Part shown: positions 36,084-48,410 of the stretch, piece after piece
Position numbering within the stretch: position 1 is the stretch's first letter
How the letters are laid out: every line of letters starts with the position of its first letter
From: Halofilum ochraceum
GTDB taxonomy: Bacteria > Pseudomonadota > Gammaproteobacteria > XJ16 > Halofilaceae
Length of the DNA stretch: 64,000 nt
Direction of reading: 5' to 3'
Assembly (NCBI RefSeq): GCF_001614315.2
Contig: NZ_LVEG02000014.1
Coordinates: forward strand, 1-64,000
Notes under the pieces: model-generated
What the model was told of the DNA's origin: nothing
Seen by the model: only the letters and a program-made list of their open reading frames with translations
The model's database searches: none
Position numbers and translations under genes: made by a program

Positions 36084-37247
36084 TCATGCGACCGCGGCGC
36101 CGTGGCGCAGACGACTGACGGTATCGACCAGCGTCCGCGCCGCGTGTTCCATCTCTTCCGTCGTGGTCATGCGCCCCCACGACAGACGCACGGCCTCGGC
36201 CGCCTGATCCGCGGGCTGGCCCATCGCGCGCAGGACGTAGGACGGCTCCGTGCTGGCGCTGGTGCAGGCCGAGCCGGTCGCGACCGCCACCCGATCGGCC
36301 AGCGCCGCGGCCAGAGCCTCGCCCTCGACCCCGGTGAACGCGATATTCCGCGTCCACGGGAGCCGCTGCGCGCCGGCACCGTTATCGCGCACGCCCTCCA
36401 GGGTGTCGAGCTGCGCGAACAGCCGCGCCCGCAGATCCTCGGCGTGCGCCCGATCGGCGTCGCGTTCCGACTGCGCGAGCGCGAACGCCTCGCCCATCCC
36501 GACGATCTGATGGGTGGCCAGCGTCCCGGCCCGCAGGCCGTGCTCGTGCCCCCCGCCATGCATCTGCGGCAGCAGCCGCACGCGCGGCCGGCGCCGCACC
36601 CAGAGCGCCCCGATTCCCTTGGGGCCGTACGTCTTGTGGGCCGACAGGGAGACCAGATCCAGATCGAGCGCCTCGACGTCCAGCTCGAGCCGCGCGCCGG
36701 TCTGCGCCGCGTCGACGTGGAAGCGCGCCCCGTGCCCGCGCACGACCCGGGCGATCGCCCCGATGTCGTTGATCGTGCCGGTCTCGTTGTTCGCGTGCAT
36801 CACCGAGACCAGCACCGTGTCCGGGCGCAGCGCGCCCTCGATCGACTCCGGCGTGACGGTGCCGTCGCCCCGGGGCTGGACCCGCGTGACCTCAAAGCCG
36901 TCGAACTCGAGCGCCCGGCACACGTCCAGCACCGCCTTGTGCTCATTCGCGGCCGTGACGATATGCCGCCCGCGGTCGCGCTGGAATCCGGCCACACCCT
37001 TGAGCGCCAGATTGTCGGCCTCGGTCGCGCCCGAGGTGAACACCAGTCCGCGCGGATCGCCGTTGATCGCCGTCGCCACCTGCTCGCGCGCCTGCTCGAC
37101 CGCGTTCGCGGCGGCCCGACCCGGCGCGTGCGTCCGCGACGCCGGGTTGGCAAACACACCGTCGCGCGTCAGGCAGTCCGCCATCCGGCGCGCGACCCGG
37201 TCATCAACCGGGGTCGTGGAGGCGTAATCGAGGTACACGGCTTCCAC
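36084..37247 (-). CDS. iscS: Cysteine desulfurase IscS-like
   Basis: The 387-aa PLP enzyme mobilises sulfur from cysteine as a persulfide for Fe-S clusters and tRNA thiolation. PLP Lys205 is in [11 protein letters not shown]. The catalytic-loop cysteine, C328, is in [15 protein letters not shown], matching E. coli IscS C328. The N-terminal [10 protein letters not shown] is typical. It is 8 bases after iscR. The final 15-20 residues of E. coli IscS that dock IscU are shorter and different here, in keeping with the missing iscU gene. Confidence 0.92.
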   Translation of the reverse strand: MEAVYLDYASTTPVDDRVARRMADCLTRDGVFANPASRTHAPGRAAANAVEQAREQVATAINGDPRGLVFTSGATEADNLALKGVAGFQRDRGRHIVTAANEHKAVLDVCRALEFDGFEVTRVQPRGDGTVTPESIEGALRPDTVLVSVMHANNETGTINDIGAIARVVRGHGARFHVDAAQTGARLELDVEALDLDLVSLSAHKTYGPKGIGALWVRRRPRVRLLPQMHGGGHEHGLRAGTLATHQIVGMGEAFALAQSERDADRAHAEDLRARLFAQLDTLEGVRDNGAGAQRLPWTRNIAFTGVEGEALAAALADRVAVATGSACTSASTEPSYVLRAMGQPADQAAEAVRLSWGRMTTTEEMEHAARTLVDTVSRLRHGAAVA

Positions 37248-37255
37248 GTCACACC

Positions 37256-37735
37256 TCAGCGATTCTCGAGTTCAACCGGTGAATCGGCCCAGTGGATCGG
37301 TGCGGCGTCCTGGCGCGCGGCGACCTCGCGTACCGCCGGCCGCTCCATCAGCCTGGCCAGCGTCACCTCATCCAGGAACGAGCGCACGTGCTCGCTCAGG
37401 CTCGCCCAGAGGTCATGCGTCAGGCAGCGCTGCTGATTCTGACAGTTTTCGAGCCCGCCACAGCGCGTGTATTCGACGTTTTCATCCACCGCATCGACGA
37501 CCTGCGCCACCGAGATGTCGGCTGCATCGCGACTGAGGCGATAACCGCCGCCCGGCCCGCGCGTGCTCAGCACGAGCCCGCCGCGCCGCAGGCGCGAGAA
37601 GATCTGCTCCAGGTACGACAGGGAGATGTCCTGCCGGGCGGAGATATCGCCCAGCGCCACGGGACCGCCGGTCTCGTGCAGCGCGAGGTCGAGCATGGCA
37701 GTGACGGCATAGCGGCCGCGCGTCGTAAGCTTCAT
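37256..37735 (-). CDS. iscR: Rrf2-family Fe-S regulator IscR
   Basis: The 159-aa regulator has the N-terminal winged helix [18 protein letters not shown] and the cluster ligands C92, C98, C104 and H107 ([16 protein letters not shown]) at the E. coli positions, so it should carry a [2Fe-2S] cluster. It normally represses its own operon when cluster supply is sufficient. An IscR type-1 operator lies 40 bases upstream. The start at [10 protein letters not shown] is the family start. It heads iscR-iscS-iscA. Confidence 0.95.
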   Translation of the reverse strand: MKLTTRGRYAVTAMLDLALHETGGPVALGDISARQDISLSYLEQIFSRLRRGGLVLSTRGPGGGYRLSRDAADISVAQVVDAVDENVEYTRCGGLENCQNQQRCLTHDLWASLSEHVRSFLDEVTLARLMERPAVREVAARQDAAPIHWADSPVELENR

Positions 37736-37774
37736 CGGGCCTGATCCGTCGTGTTCCGTGAGTGTGAACTTTTC

Positions 37775-37799
37775 ATACCTGACAACAGCAGTCAAGTAT
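37775..37799 (-). promoter_or_regulatory. IscR type-1 binding site over the iscR promoter
   Basis: Read on the minus strand, this 25-base site begins ATACTTGACT and ends TGTCAGGTAT. It agrees with about 22 of 25 positions of the published E. coli type-1 IscR consensus (ATASYYGACT arm, five-base centre, AGTCRRSTAT arm). It contains TTGACT, a candidate -35 element, so holo-IscR bound here would block transcription. The site lies between cysE and iscR. Confidence 0.85.
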
Positions 37800-37809
37800 T
37801 AGCCGGGGC

Positions 37810-38643
37810 TCAGCTTTCCCCGGTATCGGCCGAGGTGCGCTCGCCGGCCGAGGTGCGCTCGCCGGCGGCCGGACGCTCGTCCTCGCCGGTATCGTCGAGG
37901 CTGATGTCGCAGGGGCTGATATCCGGCATCTTCACATCCGGCATCTGGGTTCCCATTTCCTGCAGCGCCTTGCACAGGGCCTCGGTCCGCCGGTCCTGGA
38001 TATGGATGTGGTCGAGGAGCTGATTGAGGGCGTTGGCGACCGGATCGGGCATCTCGCCGCGCTGGCCGTAGGCGTCGAAGCCGATCTTGCGGGCGGTTGC
38101 CTCGCGCGTCTTCTCGCGCGCGTCCGCGGCCTCCTTGCGGACGACGCGACCGGGAATACCGACCACGGTCGAACCCGCGGGGATATCCTTGGTGACGACG
38201 GCGTTGGAACCGACCCGCGCACCGTCGCCCAGCGTGATCGGACCCAGGATCTTCGCACCGGCCCCGATGACCACGTTGTTGGCCAGGGTCGGATGCCGCT
38301 TGCCCTTGTTCCAGGTGGTCCCGCCCAGGGTCACGCCGTGGTAAAGCGTGCAGTCGTCGCCGATCTCGGTGGTCTCCCCGATCACCACGCCCATACCGTG
38401 GTCGATGAAGAACCGCCGCCCGATCCGCGCGCCCGGATGGATCTCGATGCCGGTCAGGAACCGCGCGATATGGGAGCCCATGCGCGCCAGCCACTTGAGG
38501 CCCAGGTTCGACAGGCGATGGTTGAGGCGATGGAACAGCAGGGCGTGCACACCCGGGTAGGTGGTCAGTATCTCGAAGCGGTTCCGCGACGCGGGGTCGC
38601 GCTCGAACACGCAGTCGATGTCTTCGCGGATATTGTCGAACAT
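37810..38643 (-). CDS. cysE: Serine O-acetyltransferase
   Basis: The 277-aa enzyme acetylates serine as the first step of cysteine synthesis. The left-handed beta-helix hexapeptides are visible ([22 protein letters not shown] read as [10 protein letters not shown] and [17 protein letters not shown]), with catalytic His in DHGMGV and [10 protein letters not shown]. It is the short-type SAT common next to iscR. The C-terminal tail contains an exact 18-base tandem duplication (37827-37862) giving two copies of GERTSA. It shares the strand with trmJ (8-base gap) and iscR. Confidence 0.94.
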   Translation of the reverse strand: MFDNIREDIDCVFERDPASRNRFEILTTYPGVHALLFHRLNHRLSNLGLKWLARMGSHIARFLTGIEIHPGARIGRRFFIDHGMGVVIGETTEIGDDCTLYHGVTLGGTTWNKGKRHPTLANNVVIGAGAKILGPITLGDGARVGSNAVVTKDIPAGSTVVGIPGRVVRKEAADAREKTREATARKIGFDAYGQRGEMPDPVANALNQLLDHIHIQDRRTEALCKALQEMGTQMPDVKMPDISPCDISLDDTGEDERPAAGERTSAGERTSADTGES

Positions 38644-38651
38644 GGCCGGCC

Positions 38652-39434
38652 TTATTCCTGATCGTCACGCTCGGATATCGTACCACCACGCGGCCGCGTG
38701 CGTGAGTCGCGCGCACGCCGCCAGGCGGCGGTGTCGCGTTCGGGCCACTGCGCCGCCTTGAGAATGCCGCGCAGGATGTTGAGCTCGAGCGCAGTCGGCC
38801 GGCTGCGCGCGAAGAAACGCCGCAACCGCCGCATGAGCAGCCGCGGGTTGTCCGGGTCCAGAAAGCCGATATCGGTCAGCGAGCTCTCCAGGTGCTCATA
38901 GAAGCGCGCCAGATCCTCGTGCGCCGGCATCGGTTCCGCCGGCGGCTCGGGCTCGGGGTTCGCCAGCGTCGCCATGCGCAGCTCGTAGGCGACGATCTGC
39001 ACCGCCTGGGCCAGATTCAGGGAGCCGTAATCCGCGGCGGTGGGGATATGGAGCAGGTAATGGCAGGCATCGAGTTCCTCGTTGGTGAGGCCGGTGCGCT
39101 CGCGCCCGAACAGGAATGCGACGGGCTCGCCGCCGGCGGCCGCGAACTCCGCCGCCCCGCGGGCATTGTGCTCCGGCCAGTCGAGCCGGCGCCGGCGGGC
39201 GCTGGTACCGAACACGACGCCCGTGCCGGCCAGCGCCTCTTCCAGGGTTTCGCAGACCCGGGCGCCTTCGAGGACGTCATCGGCGCCGGCCGCCATCGCG
39301 GTGGCATCGGCGTGCGGGAACGCGTGCGGGCGCACGAGCACGAGTTCGTGCCAGTCCATGACGCGCAGGGCGCGCGCGGCGGCACCGATATTGCCGGGAT
39401 GGGAGGTCTCGACCAGTACGAAGCGTGCGTTCAT
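38652..39434 (-). CDS. trmJ: tRNA (cytidine/uridine-32-2'-O)-methyltransferase TrmJ
   Basis: The 260-aa SPOUT methyltransferase modifies the ribose of nucleotide 32 in several tRNAs. [17 protein letters not shown] near the start, [13 protein letters not shown] and [19 protein letters not shown] form the knotted SAM-binding site. An AGGAAACG site precedes the ATG; the longer upstream reading overlaps the divergent suhB promoter region. Gene order trmJ-cysE-iscR is common in gammaproteobacteria. Confidence 0.94.
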   Translation of the reverse strand: MNARFVLVETSHPGNIGAAARALRVMDWHELVLVRPHAFPHADATAMAAGADDVLEGARVCETLEEALAGTGVVFGTSARRRRLDWPEHNARGAAEFAAAGGEPVAFLFGRERTGLTNEELDACHYLLHIPTAADYGSLNLAQAVQIVAYELRMATLANPEPEPPAEPMPAHEDLARFYEHLESSLTDIGFLDPDNPRLLMRRLRRFFARSRPTALELNILRGILKAAQWPERDTAAWRRARDSRTRPRGGTISERDDQE

Positions 39435-39596
39435 CGTTTCCTGTTCCGCCCTGGAGCGCCAGGCGGCCACGGACCGGCCGGCGTCTGCTAGAATTCGCAT
39501 CCCGCTGCGGGCCCCTGGTGGGCCATGCCCCACTCGCCCGCCGACCGGGTTGCGCGTATGGCCGCGCTGCCCCGACCCCGTCCGGAGTCACCCTGA

Positions 39597-40406
39597 ATGC
39601 AACCGATGCTCAACATCGCCGTGCGCGCGGCACGATCCGCCGGCGATCTGATCGCCCGGCGAATGGAGCGCCTCGACTCGATCGCCGTCGAGACCAAACA
39701 GCGCAATGATTATGTCACCGAGGTCGATCGCGAGGCCGAGACCCGCATCATCCAGACCCTCCAGCGCTCCTACCCCGACCACGGCATCCTGGCCGAGGAA
39801 TCCGGGCGCCAGGAGGGCCAGCAAGGCAACGACTACGTCTGGATCATCGATCCGCTGGACGGTACCACGAACTTCCTGCACGGCTTCCCGCATTTCGCCG
39901 TGTCGATCGCGCTCGCCAACCGCGGCCGGCTGGAGCAGGCCGTCATCTACGACCCGATCCGCCAGGACCTGTTCACCGCATCGCGCGGCGATGGTGCCGC
40001 GCTCAACGATCGCCGCATCCGCGTCAGCAGCCGCAAGGGGCTGGAGGGCGCGCTGCTCGGTACCGGCTTCCCGTACCGCGACGACCAGCCCGGCGACGCG
40101 TACATGGCCATCCTGCGTGAGTTCATGAAGCAGAGCGCCGGGATCCGGCGCCCCGGCTCGGCGGCACTCGACCTCGCATGGCTGGCCGCGGGCCGGATCG
40201 ACGGGTTCTGGGAGGCGGGGCTCCAGCCCTGGGACATCGCGGCCGGCGCCCTGCTCGTGCGCGAGGCCGGCGGCATCGTCGGCGACCTCTGGGGCGGCGA
40301 CGACTACATGACCAGCGGCAATGTCCTCGGGGCCAACCCGAAGGTGTTCCACGCCATGAAACAGGTCATCGACGCCTGCAGCGCGGAAGCGCCAGAAAGC
40401 AGGTAA
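39597..40406 (+). CDS. suhB: Inositol-1-monophosphatase family protein SuhB
   Basis: The 269-aa Mg-dependent phosphatase has the metal site EESG plus IIDPLDGTTNFLHGFP and the second motif ALDLAWLAAGRIDGFWE, AGLQPWDIAAGALLV. In E. coli SuhB also joins the rRNA antitermination complex. Divergent from trmJ, the usual arrangement. It is followed by a pair of REP palindromes that face secF. Confidence 0.95.
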   Translation: MQPMLNIAVRAARSAGDLIARRMERLDSIAVETKQRNDYVTEVDREAETRIIQTLQRSYPDHGILAEESGRQEGQQGNDYVWIIDPLDGTTNFLHGFPHFAVSIALANRGRLEQAVIYDPIRQDLFTASRGDGAALNDRRIRVSSRKGLEGALLGTGFPYRDDQPGDAYMAILREFMKQSAGIRRPGSAALDLAWLAAGRIDGFWEAGLQPWDIAAGALLVREAGGIVGDLWGGDDYMTSGNVLGANPKVFHAMKQVIDACSAEAPESR

Positions 40407-40460
40407 CACCCGCCTCGCGCCCCGGAACAAAGAAACCTCTGACGATGGGCAACGCTGCAG

Positions 40461-40521
40461 GTCGGGCTTATAGCCCGACAGATCAGGGGCTTACGACTGT
40501 CGGGCTATAAGCCCGACCTAC
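40461..40521. repeat. Paired GTCGGGCT REP elements with conserved linker
   Basis: GTCGGGCTTATAGCCCGAC (40461-40479) and TGTCGGGCTATAAGCCCGAC plus CTAC (40498-40521) are separated by AGATCAGGGGCTTACGAC. The linker is the reverse complement of CTCGTAAGCCCCTGATCT at 59564-59581, so the same composite was copied to two loci. It lies between convergent suhB and secF and can act as a bidirectional terminator or mRNA-end stabiliser. Confidence 0.85.
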
Positions 40522-40592
40522 ATCACTCCCCAACTCGCTGCCCGGTTTTCGTCAGGGCTTCCCTGCATCCCACCGCCAGGGCACCACACTGA

Positions 40593-40613
40593 CCCACCCG
40601 CCTTACGGGTGGG
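40593..40613 (-). terminator. Hairpin enclosing the secF stop codon
   Basis: CCCACCCG (40593-40600) and CGGGTGGG (40606-40613) form a perfect 8-bp stem. Its 5-base loop contains the secF stop codon (TAA on the minus strand at 40605-40603). No T-run follows. It may stabilise the message end or terminate weakly, and it forces ribosomes to finish inside a hairpin. Confidence 0.55.
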
Positions 40614-41541
40614 AGTCGGCCTGGGCGCCTTCCTTCTCCACCGGCATCATGTCGTCGCGCGACAGCCCCGTCGCCAGCAGCAGCGTGCTCGCCACGAAGA
40701 TCGACGAATAGGTACCGATTACCACGCCCACGGTGAGCGCGAACGCGAACCCGTAGATGGTCTCGCCACCCAGGAACAGCAGCGCCAGCAGCACGAGCAG
40801 CGTCGTGAGCGACGTCATCAGCGTCCGCGGGATGGTCTGGTTGATCGAGGCGTTGGTGACCTCTTCCGCCGTGCCGCGGCGCTGGCGCCGGAAATTCTCG
40901 CGGATACGGTCGAACACCACGATGGTGTCGTTGAGCGAGTAGCCGATCACCGCGAGCAATGCACCCAGCACCGGCAGATCGAATTCGATCTGCAGGATCG
41001 AGAACACGCCCACGACGATCACCACGTCGTGAATCAGTGCCGCGACCGCGCCGACGGCGAAACGCTTCTCGAAACGGAACGCGACGTACGCGAGGATCAG
41101 CAGCAGCGCGATCAGCATGGCGAGCCCGCCCTGATCGCGCAGCTCGGCCCCCACCTGTGGCCCCACGAATTCCACGCGCCGCATATCGGCGGACATGTCG
41201 AAGGTGGTATCGAGCACGCGCAGGACCCGGTCGGAGAGCTCGGCGCTGCTCGTCTCGCCCTGCGGCGCAATGCGCACCAGCACATCGTTCCGGGCACCGA
41301 AATGCTGTGCCTGGGCATCCTGGAATCCGGCCTCCTCCAGCGCGTCGCGGATCGGCTGGAGTTCCACCTCTTCCGGGAACCCGGCCTCGATCAGGTAACC
41401 GCCGGTGAAATCGATCCCGAACTTCAGCCCCTGCACGGCGAGCGACAGGAGCGCCGCCAGCAGCAGCGCGCCGGAGAGGATGAAGGCCCGCCGCCGGTGG
41501 CCGACGAACTGGAACTGCCGTTCAAATTTGAACCACTGCAT
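40603..41541 (-). CDS. secF: Protein translocase subunit SecF
   Basis: The 312-aa inner-membrane RND-like protein works with SecD to use the proton gradient for late steps of export. Six helices are visible, beginning AFILSGALLLAALLSLAVQG, with the signature FGIDFTGGYL, a periplasmic domain (about 50-130), and later LLAVIGYSLNDTIVVFDRIREN. It is 12 bases after secD and the last gene of the queA-tgt-yajC-secD-secF operon. Confidence 0.96.
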   Translation of the reverse strand: MQWFKFERQFQFVGHRRRAFILSGALLLAALLSLAVQGLKFGIDFTGGYLIEAGFPEEVELQPIRDALEEAGFQDAQAQHFGARNDVLVRIAPQGETSSAELSDRVLRVLDTTFDMSADMRRVEFVGPQVGAELRDQGGLAMLIALLLILAYVAFRFEKRFAVGAVAALIHDVVIVVGVFSILQIEFDLPVLGALLAVIGYSLNDTIVVFDRIRENFRRQRRGTAEEVTNASINQTIPRTLMTSLTTLLVLLALLFLGGETIYGFAFALTVGVVIGTYSSIFVASTLLLATGLSRDDMMPVEKEGAQADSHP

Positions 41542-41553
41542 CGGTAGCGGCTC

Positions 41554-43407
<1,854 letters not shown>

Positions 43408-43425
43408 TTCGGCGACCGTATGCCT

Positions 43426-43752
43426 TTAATTTTTGAGGGTGCCCTTGGGCAGAAGGCTCGCCACGGACTGCTTCTGGACCTGGACCTCGATCCCTTCCGC
43501 GATCTGAAGCTGCACGAAGCTGTCGCCGACCTCGGTCAGCTCGCCCGCCAGGCCGCCGCTGGTCACGACCTCGTCGCCCTTCTTGAGCTCACTGACCATC
43601 TGCTTGTGTTCCTTCACACGCTTCTGCTGCGGACGAATCAGCAGAAAGTAGAAGACCACCAACAGCAGGATCGGGAGCATCAGGCTCATCAGCGGGCTAC
43701 CCGCGGCCTCGCCACCGGCCTGTGCGTGCGCGCTCTGCACCAGGAAATCCAT
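43426..43752 (-). CDS. yajC: Sec translocon accessory subunit YajC
   Basis: The 108-aa single-pass membrane protein has one helix, LMSLMLPILLLVVFYFLLI (about 20-40), followed by RPQQKRVKEHKQMVSELKKGDEVVTSGGL, the YajC signature (read in pieces as RPQQKRVKEHK and LKKGDEVVTSGG). It associates with SecDF. A GGAGGTAAC site precedes the start. Confidence 0.95.
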   Translation of the reverse strand: MDFLVQSAHAQAGGEAAGSPLMSLMLPILLLVVFYFLLIRPQQKRVKEHKQMVSELKKGDEVVTSGGLAGELTEVGDSFVQLQIAEGIEVQVQKQSVASLLPKGTLKN

Positions 43753-43813
43753 CGTGTTACCTCCGTCTCAAGTGGCGGGCCTCGCCGGGGCCGGCGCCCG
43801 CGAAAAGCGGCGA

Positions 43814-45978
<2,165 letters not shown>

Positions 45979-46150
45979 GGCGCGCGATGGTAGCAGCGCC
46001 CCGATGGCCCGGCGAGACCGATCTGGCGCCCGGCGGGATCGCCCATGCCGCACCGGCCACCGGCCGCCCCATCCACCGCTTGCGGGCCGCGCGCGTTCGG
46101 ATTACTGTGCGCTCCCTCGGCGCCCGCATCGGCGGCGCGCCGGATCCCGT

Positions 46151-46237
46151 GCCGGGATGGCGGAACCGGTAGACGCGCCGGACTCAAAATTCGGTGGTGG
46201 AGACACCGTGTGGGTTCGAGTCCCACTCCCGGCACCA
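46151..46237 (+). tRNA. leuX-like: tRNA-Leu (anticodon CAA)
   Basis: Acceptor arms GCCGGGA (46151-46157) and TCCCGGC (46227-46233) pair perfectly, and CCA is encoded at 46235-46237. The anticodon stem CCGGA/TTCGG encloses loop CTCAAAA, giving anticodon CAA for UUG codons. The long variable arm (TGGTGGAGACACCG) and the T-loop GGTTCGAGTCC are those of a class II leucine tRNA. The accessory genes that follow begin about 370 bases later; no copy of the tRNA 3' end was found that would mark an integrated island. Confidence 0.97.
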
Positions 46238-46603
46238 TTTCAATCAGCAGTTTACGTAACCACCACTCCTGCCGCCTCTCGCGCATTTCTGTGTAAGTAC
46301 ATCGTGAGCAGCCACCGTCTTACGCCCAGCGTGCGAGACTGTCCGAGTCGGCGCCCCGAAGGCCTGAACCGGCATCGATTGCCGACGGCCGCCGGTGTGA
46401 GGGGATTGATCTCTCCCGATTGATTGCACACAATCGAGCTGTATAATTCGCACTATAGTTGCGTCGTTGCTATCACGACGACGCCATTCCGCGCGCGGAT
46501 CGGGCAGCGGCCATAGACTCGATTGCGCGTGATCCGCGATCTCCGCGTTCCCGACAAGGCCCTCCGGGAATCGACAGGCGCCCGAGCGCCTCCCCCTGCA
46601 TCA
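46238..46603. other. Non-coding stretch after tRNA-Leu
   Basis: These 366 bases separate the tRNA from the response regulator. Apart from the promoter at 46420-46447 and an untranslated leader of about 150 bases, I see no gene, REP or attachment-site duplicate. Local composition is more mixed than the core genes on the left. A TTG codon at 46523 could extend the regulator reading frame, but the added residues are not receiver-like. Confidence 0.5.
46420..46447 (+). promoter_or_regulatory. Sigma70-like promoter for the response regulator
   Basis: TTGATT (46420-46425), a 16-base spacer and TATAAT (46442-46447) form a near-consensus promoter. The short inverted repeat GATTG-CACA-CAATC (46422-46435) lies in the spacer and overlaps the -35 box, a possible regulator site. 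The expected transcript has a leader of about 150 bases. Confidence 0.6.
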
Positions 46604-47275
46604 ATGAGCGACCCCGACGCCAAACAGACGCTTCGAGTGGCCCTGGTGGACGACCATGGCCTTGTGCGCAGCGCGCTCGCACGCCTCGTGGACTCCTGCT
46701 TAGACATGAAGGTCGTCGTGGAAACCACCGACGGACCGGGGCTGATCGAGGCGATGCGCGACACGCCTGTGGACGTGGCGACGATCGACGCGGTGATCCC
46801 CGGCGGCAACGGATTCGAAACGATCCGGGACCTGGCCCAGACCCATCCCGACGTTCGGTCGCTGGTGCTCTCGATTTACGTAAACGCCACGTACGTATCC
46901 AACGCCCTCGAGGCGGGCGCCCACGGGTTCGTCGCGAAGGGTGCGGACGCAAGCCAGTTCCTGGGCGCCATCCGGAGCGTCGCCCGCGGGGAACGTTTCA
47001 TCGTCGCCCCCGTGGAACCCGACCCGGTCGACGCGGAATCTGTTCGGCCGGGTCCCAGCGGTGCGTCGCCCGTAGCGCTCACGCCCCGGCAGCGCGAGAT
47101 CCTGCAACTCATCGTCGACGGTCTGCGCACGGCGGAGATCGCCCACCGCCTACGACTCGACGTCAAAACGGTCGAGAGCCATCGCGCGAGCCTGATGCGA
47201 CGGATGGAGGTCCGCAACATCGCCGCGCTCGTGCGCGAGGCACTGCGCCTTGAACTGGCGTCGTTCGCCCCCTGA
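46604..47275 (+). CDS. NarL/LuxR-type response regulator
   Basis: The 223-aa protein has a receiver domain (about 10-125) with acidic pocket D16-D17, phospho-acceptor D62 (VATIDAVIPGGNG), S90 and K112 (GFVAKGAD). A C-terminal LuxR helix-turn-helix, LTPRQREILQLIVDGLRTAE then IAHRLRLDVKTVESHRASL, recognises DNA. No sensor kinase is adjacent, so the signal is unknown. The start at MSDPDAKQ is chosen because the longer reading uses a TTG codon and adds unrelated residues. GC and codon use resemble the surroundings. Confidence 0.88.
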   Translation: MSDPDAKQTLRVALVDDHGLVRSALARLVDSCLDMKVVVETTDGPGLIEAMRDTPVDVATIDAVIPGGNGFETIRDLAQTHPDVRSLVLSIYVNATYVSNALEAGAHGFVAKGADASQFLGAIRSVARGERFIVAPVEPDPVDAESVRPGPSGASPVALTPRQREILQLIVDGLRTAEIAHRLRLDVKTVESHRASLMRRMEVRNIAALVREALRLELASFAP

Positions 47276-47375
47276 TTCCTGGTGGCAATCCCGCGCCTCC
47301 ACCCGCTCGATCCAGGGATCGGTTTGGGGTGTGTCCCGAAGGTATTCCAGTGCACGGCAAAGCGGCATTCCCCGC

Positions 47376-48104
47376 TCAGCAATCGAAGCGGGTGCGTGAG
47401 AATTCATCGAGCGGAAGAACCTCCGTGCGATCCGCCACTCGCTGGTTGTAGCGTCTGCCGTAATTGATGCTCAGGCGGTGGCCGAAACGATCGAGGAAGC
47501 GATCGAACATCGTGCCGCCTGTTGCGCCCACGGCCGTCAGGGTGCGGTCGGAGTCATCGTAGATGAGTTCAATGGCCGCGAGCGGTTCCGGGGCCGGGCC
47601 CGACAGCACCTGGGCGCCGTTGAAGGGGTCGTAGATGCTGTTCTCGGAGCAGCAGTGGATGACGCCGCGGTCTTCGGGCGCGTGGCGTCCGGGCGGGTGA
47701 TAGCTGATGAAGCTCACGTCCGGATCCGGGTGGGTCATGCGGTGCGAGCAGATCGCCGAGAAGGCGACGATCGAATGGTTCGGGCCGACCCCGCCCTGCC
47801 ACACATAGGTTTCGTCATCGCGCGTGCGCAGCTCAACGTTGGGCGTGACCGGGCGGCCGAGATCCAGCAGGAAGCACGGCGTGCTCGCGTAGGGATAGTT
47901 GAAGATGTAGTTCACGCCGGGCTCGAGGGTGGCGGCGTCGAGCGGGCTGCGGTCAGGGTGCACAAGCAGGGCGCGTCCGTACGGCTGTACCTGCCCCGAG
48001 TCGCCGGTGGTGGCCAGCACCTCGGGCAGTGCTGCGGCCATGGCCGCGGACGACGCACAGAATCCGATGAAACGCCGACGACGACGATCAATGCGGTCAC
48101 TCAT
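47376..48104 (-). CDS. Tat-exported Rieske-like iron-sulfur protein
   Basis: The 242-aa protein begins with a twin-arginine signal (RRRRRFIGFCASSAAMAAALP). A Rieske-like domain follows: box 1 is AICSHRMTHP (C119, H121) and box 2 is VIHCCSENSIYDP (C151, C152). In a canonical Rieske protein box 2 is C-P-C-H-G-S; here no His sits two residues after either cysteine (C-C-S-E-N). The downstream GAQVLSGPAPEPLAAIEL is typical of Rieske subunits. It may belong to an arsenite-oxidase- or bc1-like family with a divergent cluster, or the cluster may be lost. A GAGG site fixes the start. No partner oxidoreductase is nearby. Confidence 0.75.
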   Translation of the reverse strand: MSDRIDRRRRRFIGFCASSAAMAAALPEVLATTGDSGQVQPYGRALLVHPDRSPLDAATLEPGVNYIFNYPYASTPCFLLDLGRPVTPNVELRTRDDETYVWQGGVGPNHSIVAFSAICSHRMTHPDPDVSFISYHPPGRHAPEDRGVIHCCSENSIYDPFNGAQVLSGPAPEPLAAIELIYDDSDRTLTAVGATGGTMFDRFLDRFGHRLSINYGRRYNQRVADRTEVLPLDEFSRTRFDC

Positions 48105-48410
48105 GGTCACCTCACCAGCAGAGCCAACCGGCGCCGGGGCCGGTGCTCGGGTCTTCCGAGGGCCTGCTTGTGGAACTCTAGACCATGGGTCGCGTGGTGA
48201 CCACTTGCGACGCGTCTGTGCCGGGTCGGATCGAAACAGCCTCCCGGGTCGGCACGTCGGAAGGACTTTGCGTCGAATATGACGGGCGGTGGGCTGCGAG
48301 TGTCGGACTGAAGTCCGACCTACGGCTGTCGGGGTGAAGTCCGACCGGCGACTGTCGGGGTGACGTCCGGCCTGCGATGGGGGTTCGATCCGCGGTGCCC
48401 TGGGCGCCGG
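48105..48410. other. Intergenic region upstream of the Rieske-like gene
   Basis: The 306 bases between the Rieske-like gene and the protease gene carry a three-copy tandem palindrome (48302-48372, listed separately). The first 190 bases must hold the Rieske-like gene's promoter, but I see no near-consensus box. No small gene is supported. Confidence 0.5.
48302..48372. repeat. Three tandem GTCGG..TCCGAC palindromes
   Basis: GTCGGACTGAAGTCCGACC (48302-48320), GTCGGGGTGAAGTCCGACC (48328-48346) and GTCGGGGTGACGTCCGGCC (48354-48372) repeat with a period of 26 bases. The first is followed by TACG (GTA on the other strand), linking it to the REP family; later copies have lost stem pairing at one or two positions, so the array is decaying. 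Confidence 0.8.
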
